Source of the DNA: an uncultured Catenibacterium sp.
Lineage (GTDB): Bacteria; Bacillota_I; Bacilli_A; Erysipelotrichales; Coprobacillaceae
Length of the DNA stretch: 13,548 nt
Assembly: GCA_900540685.1 (NCBI GenBank)
Contig: UQGS01000055.1
Coordinates: 1-13,548, forward strand
Direction: 5' to 3'
Shown here: positions 7,439 through 13,548 of the stretch, piece after piece
Numbering within the stretch: the first letter of the stretch is position 1
Layout of the letters: the number at the start of each line of letters is the position of its first letter
Made by a program: the position numbers and the translations under genes
The notes under the pieces: generated by a model
The model's input: only the letters and a program-made list of their open reading frames with translations
What the model was told of the DNA's origin: nothing
Database searches by the model: none

Positions 7439-7873
7439 ATGACTACTATCTTAACATTCATTATCCCTGCATTAATTGTTGTATTATTATCTTTACCACT
7501 AGTAAATGTATTCAAAGGTAAAGTTTCAGCTAAGAGCGCTAAAATGCGTCTTGGTACTCATATCTGTGGTTTCTTTGGTGCTGTCGCACTTGTATTATTC
7601 CTTACATATGCAAATAGTCCAGTATTAGCTGCTGGTGCTGACAAGATGACTGGTTCTATCGCTCAGGGTCTTGGTTTCATCGGTGCTGCTCTTGCAACTG
7701 GTTTATCTGCTCTTGGTGCTGGTATTGCCGTAGCTGCTGCTGCTCCTGCTGCAATTGGTGCATTCTCTGAAAATGCTGAAAACTTCGGTAAATCATTGAT
7801 TTTCGTTGCCTTAGGTGAAGGTGTTGCCATCTACGGTCTATTAATCTCAATCTTAATTATCAACACACTATAG
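7439..7873 (+). CDS. ntpK: V/A-type ATPase proteolipid subunit K
   Basis: The rotor-ring subunit that carries the translocated ion. The 144 residues have four hydrophobic segments: about 3-25, 38-59, 72-109 and 117-142. Only the last two form a normal c-type hairpin: Gly/Ala-rich GLGFIGAALATGLSALGAG, polar loop SENAENFGK, then IFVALGEGVAIYGLL with the ion-binding Glu127. The first two helices have no glycine-repeat pattern and no carboxylate. The second ends PVLAAGAD, which resembles a signal peptidase site. Aligned to E. hirae NtpK, the sodium ligand Gln110 corresponds to Val98 and the residue after the Glu is Gly, which points to protons rather than sodium. GGAGG precedes the ATG. Both helices being retained in one protein is usual for many Bacillota; whether all four enter the ring is not visible. 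Confidence 0.93.
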   Translation: MTTILTFIIPALIVVLLSLPLVNVFKGKVSAKSAKMRLGTHICGFFGAVALVLFLTYANSPVLAAGADKMTGSIAQGLGFIGAALATGLSALGAGIAVAAAAPAAIGAFSENAENFGKSLIFVALGEGVAIYGLLISILIINTL

Positions 7874-7882
7874 GAGATTACT

Positions 7883-8191
7883 ATGAAGTTCTTTCTGATC
7901 AGTGATAATATCGATACCCTCACTGGTCTAAGACTCGTGGGTATTGAAGGCAAGGTTGTTCATACCCGTCATGATTTCTTAAGCTTACTTGAAAATAAGA
8001 TGAGAGATCCTGAAATCGCAATTATCTTAGTGACTACTAAGTTAATTGAACTTTGTCCTGATATTATCTCAGAAATTAAATTAAAACAGCCAAAGCCTCT
8101 TATTACAGAGATTCCTGACCGTCATGGCCATTCTAAGATTGGTGAAGCCATCGATGGTTATGTCTCTGAGGCAATAGGCGTTAAGCTATAG
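7883..8191 (+). CDS. ntpG: V/A-type ATPase subunit F (central stalk)
   Basis: A soluble central-stalk subunit that binds subunit D and turns with the rotor, with a role in activation of the head. The 102-residue length is normal. The Rossmann-like N-terminal half begins MKFFLISDNIDTLTGLRLVGIEG, with the family signature DN-x-TL-x-GLRL-x-GI (8-21, allowing for one extra residue). It then has the buried strand IAIILVTTKL (45-54) and the C-terminal segment PLITEIPDRHG (92-aligned family region) leading into a last helix. The ribosome site AGGAG lies in the nine-base gap after K. In E. hirae nomenclature the F-type subunit is NtpG, hence the symbol. Confidence 0.92.
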   Translation: MKFFLISDNIDTLTGLRLVGIEGKVVHTRHDFLSLLENKMRDPEIAIILVTTKLIELCPDIISEIKLKQPKPLITEIPDRHGHSKIGEAIDGYVSEAIGVKL

Positions 8192-8202
8192 GAGAGTATA
8201 CA

Positions 8203-8793
8203 ATGGAAGAAAATCAAGAAGTATTTCTCTCAATGAAGAGTGAGATTGAAAAACAGTCTCAAAGAGAAGTCGATGCAATCATGGCTGAAGTAAAGAAGAT
8301 GGAAGAAGAAGCTTATTCTTCTATGCGTGCTGAAGCTAAGAAAGATGCAGATTTAAGACTAAAACAGGAATTAGATGAAATGCAGTCAGAATCAGCTGCA
8401 GAAATTTCTGAATCCCATGTTGAGAGACAGAAAAAGCTTATTAATAAACGTGATGAGTATGTAGCTACTATCTTCAAGAATGCGAGAGAAGAATTAGTTG
8501 CATTTACAAAAACACCTGAATACAAGCAGTTCATGGTCAATAAGGCTAAGAAGCTTGCAGGTGATTATATGCCTCATTCAGTTATTTATGTAAAAGAAGA
8601 AGACTTAGGTCTTGCTGATGATTTAAAAGCTGCTTATGGTGATGCTGAAGTGAAAGCGGGAGATATCACTATTGGTGGTTTAATTGTTGAAAACACAGAA
8701 AGCTCTATTGTTCATAACGAAACATTAGAATTCGCATTAAAGAATCAGAAAGAATGGTTCAACCAGCATTCTGGTTTAATCATTAATAAATAA
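8203..8793 (+). CDS. ntpE: V/A-type ATPase subunit E (peripheral stalk)
   Basis: The long stalk subunit that pairs with G/H and binds the top of the catalytic head through its C-terminal domain. The 196 residues have the expected two-part build. About 1-110 is a continuous charged coiled coil (EKQSQREVDAIMAEVKKM and onward, with many Glu/Lys/Ala). About 115-196 is a mixed alpha/beta domain with DITIGGLIVEN (153-163), the family's best conserved stretch. There is no membrane segment. AGGAG lies before the ATG, 11 bases after the F gene. It is followed after 19 bases, the widest gap in the operon, by the A subunit. Confidence 0.92.
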   Translation: MEENQEVFLSMKSEIEKQSQREVDAIMAEVKKMEEEAYSSMRAEAKKDADLRLKQELDEMQSESAAEISESHVERQKKLINKRDEYVATIFKNAREELVAFTKTPEYKQFMVNKAKKLAGDYMPHSVIYVKEEDLGLADDLKAAYGDAEVKAGDITIGGLIVENTESSIVHNETLEFALKNQKEWFNQHSGLIINK

Positions 8794-8812
8794 AAGAAGG
8801 GGGATAAACAAG

Positions 8813-10564
8813 TTGAAAGAAAATTTAATTTATTCAATCAACGGCCCGGTTGTTAAAGTAAAAGATACAGATGCCTTTTCAATGCTTGAAATGGTGTATG
8901 TAGGTAACAGTAAATTAATGGGTGAAGTTATCTCTATTACTAAAGAATTTACTACTATCCAGGTTTATGAAACAACTACAGGTCTTAAACCAGGTGAACC
9001 AGTATTCCCAACAGGTCAGCCTATTTCTGTAACACTTGGTCCTGGTATCTTAAGAAATATTTATGATGGTATCGAAAGACCACTAGAAGAAATCGCAAAA
9101 GAAAGTGGTGCTTTCATTCCTACAGGTAGTGCTGTAGAACCATTAGATACAAAGAAATTATGGGATGTTACTCTTACTGTTAAAGTAGGTGACCACGTTG
9201 AAGGTGGTACTGTATATGCTAAGATTCCTGAAACAGATATGATCGAACATAGATGTATGGTTATGCCAGGTATGTCAGGTACAGTTACTGAAGTAAAAGA
9301 AAATGGTCAGTATACAATTAATGATGTAGTCATGGTCTTCACTGATGATGAAGGTGTCGCTCATGAATGTACATTAACTCAGAAATGGCCAATCAAGACA
9401 CCTCGTCCAGTTAATAAACGTTTACCTATCAGTATGCCACTAGTTACTGGTCAGCGTGTTATCGATACATTGTTCCCTATCGCAAAAGGTGGAACAGCTG
9501 CCATCCCAGGAGGATTTGGTACTGGTAAGACAATGACTCAGCATCAGCTTGCTAAATGGTGTGATGCCGATATTATCGTCTATGTAGGTTGTGGTGAACG
9601 TGGTAACGAAATGACTCAGGTTCTTGAAGAATTCCGTGAACTCGTTGACCCTAAGAGTGGTAAGCCATTAGTAGACAGAACTGTCCTAATCGCTAATACA
9701 TCTAACATGCCAGTTGCTGCCCGTGAAGCATCTATTTATACAGGTGTAACACTTGCTGAATATTATCGTGACATGGGTTACCATGTTGCTATCATGGCTG
9801 ACTCAACATCTCGTTGGGCTGAAGCCTTAAGAGAAATCTCTGGTCGTCTTGAAGAAATGCCAGCAGAAGAAGGTTTCCCAGCTTACTTACCTTCTAGATT
9901 ATCTCAGTTCTATGAAAGAGCTGGTTATATGGAGAACTTAAATGACACAAATGGTTCAGTTACAATCATCGGTGCCGTATCTCCACAGGGTTCTGACTTC
10001 TCAGAACCAGTTACTCAGAATACTAAACGTTTCGTACGTACATTCTGGGCACTTGATAAAGCATTAGCTTATGCAAGACACTATTTCGCTATCAACTGGA
10101 ACTTATCTTATTCAGAATATATTCCAGATCTTGAAAGATGGTATTCAAAGAATGTTGATCCTAAATTCATGAGAGATAGACAGGAATTAGCTTCTATTCT
10201 TGCAGAAGAAACTAAATTAATGGAAATCGTACAGTTAATGGGTTCTGACGTTTTACCAGATGATCAGAAGCTTGTTATTGAAGTAGCCAGAGTCGTTCGT
10301 GTAGGTTACTTACAGCAGAACGCTTTCCATAAAGATGATACTTATGTACCTCTTGAAAAACAGCTTAAGATGATGGAAGTAATCCTTTACTTAAATAACC
10401 GTTGTCAGCAGGTTGTTGCTCAGGGTAAACCTATTCGTACAATCATTGAAACAGGTATCTTTGATGAAGTCGTTAAGATGAAATATGATGTACCTAATAA
10501 TGATTTAAGTAAGTTTGATTACTATTATAAGAAGATTGATGCAATTTGTGCATCTATTGACTAA
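8813..10564 (+). CDS. ntpA: V/A-type ATPase catalytic subunit A
   Basis: The nucleotide-hydrolysing or -synthesising subunit; three copies alternate with B in the head. The 583 residues show the N-terminal beta-barrel, the non-homologous bulge domain (about 110-190) that separates V/A-type A subunits from F-type beta, and Walker A GGFGTGKT (233-240, Lys239). They also show the catalytic glutamate in GERGNE (Glu262), the Walker B region VAIMAD (Asp330) followed by STSRWAEALREISGRLEEMP, and a helical C-terminal domain. All key residues are intact. The start is TTG, supported by AAGGGGG (8797-8803) nine bases upstream and by the family-typical beginning YSINGPVVKV; no in-frame ATG lies near it. 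The B gene follows after 11 bases. Confidence 0.97.
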   Translation: MKENLIYSINGPVVKVKDTDAFSMLEMVYVGNSKLMGEVISITKEFTTIQVYETTTGLKPGEPVFPTGQPISVTLGPGILRNIYDGIERPLEEIAKESGAFIPTGSAVEPLDTKKLWDVTLTVKVGDHVEGGTVYAKIPETDMIEHRCMVMPGMSGTVTEVKENGQYTINDVVMVFTDDEGVAHECTLTQKWPIKTPRPVNKRLPISMPLVTGQRVIDTLFPIAKGGTAAIPGGFGTGKTMTQHQLAKWCDADIIVYVGCGERGNEMTQVLEEFRELVDPKSGKPLVDRTVLIANTSNMPVAAREASIYTGVTLAEYYRDMGYHVAIMADSTSRWAEALREISGRLEEMPAEEGFPAYLPSRLSQFYERAGYMENLNDTNGSVTIIGAVSPQGSDFSEPVTQNTKRFVRTFWALDKALAYARHYFAINWNLSYSEYIPDLERWYSKNVDPKFMRDRQELASILAEETKLMEIVQLMGSDVLPDDQKLVIEVARVVRVGYLQQNAFHKDDTYVPLEKQLKMMEVILYLNNRCQQVVAQGKPIRTIIETGIFDEVVKMKYDVPNNDLSKFDYYYKKIDAICASID

Positions 10565-10575
10565 GGAGGGGTAAC

Positions 10576-12024
10576 ATGGCACTTCAATATGTAGGTTTAA
10601 GTGAAATTAATGGACCACTCGTCGTATTAGATCACGTTAAAGATGCATCTTATGATGAAATGGTTGAACTACAGTTAAAAGATGGTTCAACACGTTCTGG
10701 TCGTATTGTAGAAATTGAAGGTGAAAGAGTTGTTGTTCAGGTATTTGAAGGAACTAACGCTTTATCACTTGCGAATACTAAGACAAGACTATTAGGTCAT
10801 CCAATGGAATTACCATTATCAATGGAAATGCTTGGCCGTGTCTTCTCTGGTGCTGGTAGACCAATTGATGGTCTAGGAGACATCTATGCTGAAAAGAGTG
10901 CTGATATCAATGGTCAGCCTCTTAACCCAGTTTCTCGTGTATACCCAAGAAACTATATCAACACAGGTATTTCTTCTATTGACTGTCTAATGACTCTAAT
11001 CAGAGGTCAGAAGCTACCAATCTTCTCAGGTTCTGGTTTACCTCATAACCAGTTAGCTGTACAGATTGTTAAACAGGCTAAGATTGCAGATGAAGCAGGA
11101 CAAGGCTTCGCTGTTGTCTTTGCTGCAATGGGTGTTACAAATGACGTAGCCAACTACTTCAGAAGATCATTCGAAGAAGCTGGTGTTATGCAGAGAGTAG
11201 TTATGTTCATGAACTTATCTAATGACCCAATCATCGAACGTATCTTAACACCTCGTTGTGCATTAACTGCTGCTGAATATCTAGCATTTGAACATGATAT
11301 GCATGTTCTTGTCATCTATACTGATGTCACTTCTTATTGTGAAGCATTACGTGAATTCTCTTCAAGTAAAGGTGAAATCCCAGGTCGTAAAGGTTACCCA
11401 GGTTATCTTTATTCTGACCTTGCTTCATTATATGAAAGAGCTGGTATTGCAAAGGGTGCTAAAGGTTCTGTTACACAGATTCCAATCCTTACAATGCCTA
11501 ACAACGATATCACACATCCAGTTCCTGACTTAACTGGTTACATCACAGAAGGACAGATCACTCTTGATCCTGAATTAAATGCGACTGGTATTTATCCACC
11601 AGTTGGTGTTCTTCCATCACTTTCAAGACTTATGAAGGATGGTATCGGTGAAGGCTTTACAAGAGCTGACCACCAGGATGTTGCCAACCAGTTATTTGCA
11701 TGTTATGCCCATGTACAAGATGTTAAGTCATTAACATCAGTTATCGGTGAAGATGAATTATCAGAAGCTGATAAGAAATATATGGAATTTGGTCGTCTTT
11801 TCGAGCAGCACTTTCTTAATCAGGGATTCGATACAAACAGATCTATCGAAGAAACCCTAGACCTTGGATGGTTACTATTATCAGTTCTTCCAAAGAATAC
11901 ATTGGACCGTATTGATAATGCTGTTGTAGATAAATTCTATGACCATGAAAAAGCAGTCAAAGAATTTGATTTACACGAAGATGTAGTCATCAAAGAATTG
12001 AAGGACGCTGTAACTAATGGCTAA
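10576..12024 (+). CDS. ntpB: V/A-type ATPase regulatory subunit B
   Basis: The non-catalytic head subunit that shares the nucleotide interface with A. The 482 residues have the N-terminal barrel (INGPLVV). In place of a P-loop they have the B-type sequence SGSGLPHN (151-158), which cannot bind ATP in the Walker A manner. The sequence PSLSRLM supplies the arginine finger Arg351 to the neighbouring A site. Other family stretches are AAMGVTNDVANYFRRSFE, LTPRCALTAAEYLAFEHDMHVLVI (split around 224-247) and PGRKGYPGYLYSDLA. AGGAGGGG lies directly upstream of the ATG. Its last codons overlap the D gene by eight bases, so B and D are probably translationally coupled. Confidence 0.97.
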   Translation: MALQYVGLSEINGPLVVLDHVKDASYDEMVELQLKDGSTRSGRIVEIEGERVVVQVFEGTNALSLANTKTRLLGHPMELPLSMEMLGRVFSGAGRPIDGLGDIYAEKSADINGQPLNPVSRVYPRNYINTGISSIDCLMTLIRGQKLPIFSGSGLPHNQLAVQIVKQAKIADEAGQGFAVVFAAMGVTNDVANYFRRSFEEAGVMQRVVMFMNLSNDPIIERILTPRCALTAAEYLAFEHDMHVLVIYTDVTSYCEALREFSSSKGEIPGRKGYPGYLYSDLASLYERAGIAKGAKGSVTQIPILTMPNNDITHPVPDLTGYITEGQITLDPELNATGIYPPVGVLPSLSRLMKDGIGEGFTRADHQDVANQLFACYAHVQDVKSLTSVIGEDELSEADKKYMEFGRLFEQHFLNQGFDTNRSIEETLDLGWLLLSVLPKNTLDRIDNAVVDKFYDHEKAVKEFDLHEDVVIKELKDAVTNG

Positions 12025-12652
12025 TCAGGTTGTCCCTACTAAAGGGAATTTGATGGCAACCAAGAAGTCTCTTGAGCTTGCTAGACTTGGTTATGACCTG
12101 CTCGATAAGAAAAGAAATGTCTTAATTAAAGAAATGATGTCATTACTTGATGATGTAAAAGAAATCCGTGATGACATCACTGATTCTTATGATCGTGCTT
12201 ATGCAGCATTACGTGAAGCAAATGAATCTTTAGGTATTATTTCTGATGTAGTAGAAGGTGTACCTATTGATGATGGTATTAGTGTTAAATATCGTTCAGT
12301 CATGGGTGTAGAATTACCTAAGATTGAATATGAGAAAACACCTTTAAGAGTTGGGTATGGTTTTGAACGTGCAAACTCTAAGGTAGACTATGCCTATATC
12401 TGTTTCTATCATGTAAAAGAAATGACAGTAAAGCTTGCAGAAGTAGAAAACTCTGTATATCGTCTAGCGAATAATATTCGTAAGACACAAAAGCGTGCTA
12501 ACGCATTACAGAACATCTCTATCCCTCGTTTTGAAGCCACTGTAAAGATGATTACAGAAGCCTTGGATGAAAAGGACAGAGAAGAATTCTCAAGACAGAA
12601 AGTTATTAAAGCACAAAAGAATAGACAAGAAGCTGCAAAAAGAAAGGCATAA
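12017..12652 (+). CDS. ntpD: V/A-type ATPase subunit D (central rotor shaft)
   Basis: The long antiparallel coiled coil that passes up through the A3B3 head and transmits rotation, with F at its base. The 211 residues start VPTKGNLMATKKSLELARLG, the classic D N-terminus. The N-terminal helix runs about 10-75, a small middle region (about 80-125) contains the VEGV and PLRVGYGFE turns, and the C-terminal helix runs about 130-211, very basic at the end. The ATG overlaps the B stop (ATGGCTAA), with AAGGA about a dozen bases before it. A later ATG at codon 13 would cut off the conserved VPTK region, so it was not chosen. A strong terminator starts at its stop codon, marking the end of the operon. 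Confidence 0.95.
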   Translation: MANQVVPTKGNLMATKKSLELARLGYDLLDKKRNVLIKEMMSLLDDVKEIRDDITDSYDRAYAALREANESLGIISDVVEGVPIDDGISVKYRSVMGVELPKIEYEKTPLRVGYGFERANSKVDYAYICFYHVKEMTVKLAEVENSVYRLANNIRKTQKRANALQNISIPRFEATVKMITEALDEKDREEFSRQKVIKAQKNRQEAAKRKA

Positions 12653-12677
12653 CTGGTACCTCGGTACCAGTTTTTTT
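12651..12677 (+). terminator. Intrinsic terminator of the ATPase operon
   Basis: A perfect 10-bp inverted repeat AACTGGTACC/GGTACCAGTT encloses only TC, giving a CUCG tetraloop closed by C-G, followed by a run of seven or more T. It begins in the stop codon of subunit D. The apex is identical to that of the terminator at 75-105. Confidence 0.95.
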
Positions 12678-12688
12678 ATATATTGAAT

Positions 12689-12717
12689 TAGAAAATAGCC
12701 GCTTTATGCAGTATAAA
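12689..12717 (+). promoter_or_regulatory. Candidate promoter for the small ORF and yhcG remnant
   Basis: TAGAAA (12689-12694, four of six consensus positions) and TATAAA (12712-12717, five of six) are separated by 17 bases, just after the operon terminator. A start near 12724 would lead into the small ORF at 12750. The -35 is only moderate, so this is a candidate. Confidence 0.4.
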
Positions 12718-12733
12718 TAAGTAGAGCATAAAG
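12702..12733 (+). repeat. Inverted repeat framing the -10 region (possible operator)
   Basis: Perfect 8-bp arms CTTTATGC (12702-12709) and GCATAAAG (12726-12733) lie on either side of the candidate -10 and transcription start, 24 bases apart centre to centre. The placement fits a dimeric repressor. A long-loop RNA hairpin is less likely. Confidence 0.4.
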
Positions 12734-12749
12734 TGAGGTGTATGAAATT

Positions 12750-12851
12750 ATGAGATTTGTGGAGAAAATGAAAAACAGGATATCAAGTTGGTTGAATTAT
12801 AAAACTCGCACCAATGGTGCGAGAAATGGAGAAGGGCATGGGAAAGAATGA
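12750..12851 (+). CDS. Possible small basic protein or leader peptide (33 aa)
   Basis: Not recognised. The ATG at 12750 has GAGGTG (12735-12740) nine bases upstream, a good ribosome site, and opens 33 codons: MRFVEKMKNRISSWLNYK, then an Arg/Gly/Asn-rich tail ending GHGKE. The peptide is strongly basic with no membrane segment. Its 3' part runs through the palindromic repeat at 12801-12827, and its stop lies 14 bases inside the predicted start of the yhcG remnant, which would allow coupled translation. It may be a real small protein, a leader, or the accidental frame of a rearranged region. No family can be named. Confidence 0.3.
   Translation: MRFVEKMKNRISSWLNYKTRTNGARNGEGHGKE
12801..12827 (+). 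repeat. 27-base palindromic repeat, copy 1
   Basis: A 19-base palindrome with 9-bp arms (CTCGCACCA/TGGTGCGAG, centre A at 12814) flanked by AAAA and AAAT. It is identical to copy 2 at 26 of 27 positions; only the central base differs. The ATG at 12814 sits exactly on the centre, so in RNA that start would be buried in a hairpin. Confidence 0.75.
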
Positions 12852-13437
12852 AATTGTGGGATATGAACCACTTGTGGATGATTTAAAAGATTTAATCCAT
12901 AAAAAGCAGTATCAGGTTCTGAAATCAATCAATTCAGAAACTATAAATTTGTATTGGGAAATTGGAGAAGAAATTTATAGACAGCAGGAAGAAAATGATT
13001 GGGGAAAATCAATTGTTCAAGTACTGTCAACAGAATTGCAAAAAGAGTTTCCCGGAGCAAAGGGATATTCAGCAGCCAATCTGTGGCGAATGCGTAATTT
13101 TTATTTAACTTACCGTGATTCTGAAAAACTCGCACCATTGGTGCGAGAAATTAGCTGGAGCAATAACATCATTATTATGGAAAAGTGTAAGGATGATTTG
13201 CAAAGGGAATTTTACATTCAGATGGTGAAAAGACATGGATGGACAAAACGCATCTTAACTAATTTTATCGAAGCACAGACCTATGAGAAATATTTGTTGA
13301 GTCAGACGAATTTTGATTTAACGCTTCCGGTAGAGCAAAGTGTACAGGCTAAGCTTGCGGTAAAAGATGAATATACATTTGATTTTGCGGAATTGTCACC
13401 TGAATACTCTGAACACGAATTAGAAATGCAACTATGA
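12838..13437 (+). pseudogene. Truncated YhcG/DUF1016 protein (N-terminal domain only)
   Basis: The 199 residues from this start match the DUF1016 N-terminal domain: YWEIGEEIYRQQ, WGKSIVQVLSTELQKEFPG, GYSAANLWRMRNFY, ISWSNNIIIM, REFYIQMVKRHGW, and then DEYTFDFAELSPEYSEHELE. Full-length YhcG proteins are roughly 330-380 residues and continue into a PDDEXK nuclease-like domain. Here the frame stops six codons after the EYSEHE signature, before any catalytic D/E-x-K, and no other frame beyond it resembles the missing part. The ATG at 12838 is preferred because GGAG (12828-12831) lies six bases before it. The longer start at 12814 lies in the palindrome centre. The gene sits after the operon terminator and looks acquired. 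It could still make a DNA-binding N-terminal domain, but a remnant is more likely. Confidence 0.75.
13125..13151 (+). repeat. 27-base palindromic repeat, copy 2, inside the yhcG remnant
   Basis: Same 9-bp arms and flanks as copy 1, centre T at 13138. It encodes KLAPLVREI of the protein. It lies exactly 324 bases (108 codons) downstream of copy 1, so both copies are in the same reading phase. Confidence 0.75.
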
Positions 13438-13442
13438 TATAA

Positions 13443-13548
13443 ACACACATACAACAAAACAACCATCACTGTGATCAGAAAAATCCTAATAACGCTGCAC
13501 GTATAGCGAACAATAATAACCATGCAGAACAGTGCAATCCTAATAATT
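13443..13548 (+). other. Asparagine-rich open frame with an 18-residue repeat, running off the window
   Basis: After an in-frame TAA (13440-13442), this frame stays open to the edge of the window. It encodes an Asn/His/Gln-rich sequence with two copies of (D/E)Q(K/C)NPNN spaced 18 residues (54 bases) apart. There is no ATG, GTG or TTG start with a ribosome site, and the only ATG in frame upstream (13434) is stopped after two codons. It may be the 3' part of a broken gene or low-complexity DNA by chance. No family is named. Confidence 0.25.

Noticed and set aside
11288..11533. Rightward 81-codon open frame inside the B gene
   Set aside because: Shifted frame of the conserved B sequence; no ribosome site.
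12801..13151. CRISPR array from the two palindromic repeats
   Set aside because: Only two copies, 324 bases apart, one inside a coding region; no regular spacers and no cas genes.
13302..13523. Leftward 73-codon open frame at the right end
   Set aside because: Mostly antisense to the yhcG remnant and the Asn-rich frame; Cys/Val-rich composition is what the complement would give.
12653..13548. NtpJ-like potassium transporter or other extra ATPase gene after subunit D
   Set aside because: The operon ends at a strong terminator and nothing beyond it resembles a transporter.

Overview
The window is AT-rich DNA from a low-GC Gram-positive bacterium (Bacillota). Evidence for this is the strong Shine-Dalgarno sites before nearly every gene, two TTG starts, TTGACA/TATAAT-type promoters, CcpA-like boxes and intrinsic terminators with U-tracts. 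The mix of a bacterial V/A-type ATPase operon, a Cof-type HAD phosphatase and a short homoserine dehydrogenase suggests a fermentative gut lineage, possibly Erysipelotrichia. That placement is an inference and was not tested.

Left part (1-2204): the last 19 codons of an unidentified rightward gene, a bidirectional terminator, then two leftward single-gene units. These are homoserine dehydrogenase (hom), with a perfect -35 promoter and a shortened C-terminal regulatory region, and a Cof-type HAD-IIB phosphatase whose stop codon lies in the loop of its own terminator. A 414-base divergent region (2205-2618) follows. It holds three cre-like sites, two candidate rightward promoters, a nested inverted repeat and TTGATA repeats.

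Centre (2619-12652): a ten-gene operon for a complete V/A-type ATPase in the order stalk G/H, C, I, I', K, F, E, A, B, D. It ends at a textbook terminator. A and B form the catalytic head, D and F the central rotor, C the collar, E and G/H the peripheral stalks, K the proteolipid rotor and I the membrane stator. Every intergenic gap is 9-19 bases except B/D, which overlap by 8. The striking point is two adjacent, diverged I subunits. The second is canonical. The first stops just before the last two membrane helices, so it lacks the essential arginine of the ion half-channel. The K subunit looks proton-type rather than sodium-type.

Right part (12653-13548): a region of different character. It has a possible promoter framed by an inverted repeat, a small 33-codon ORF, and a truncated YhcG/DUF1016 gene that keeps the N-terminal domain but has lost the PDDEXK nuclease domain. 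A 27-base palindromic repeat occurs both just upstream of this gene and inside it. The window ends in an asparagine-rich open frame with an 18-residue repeat that I cannot assign.
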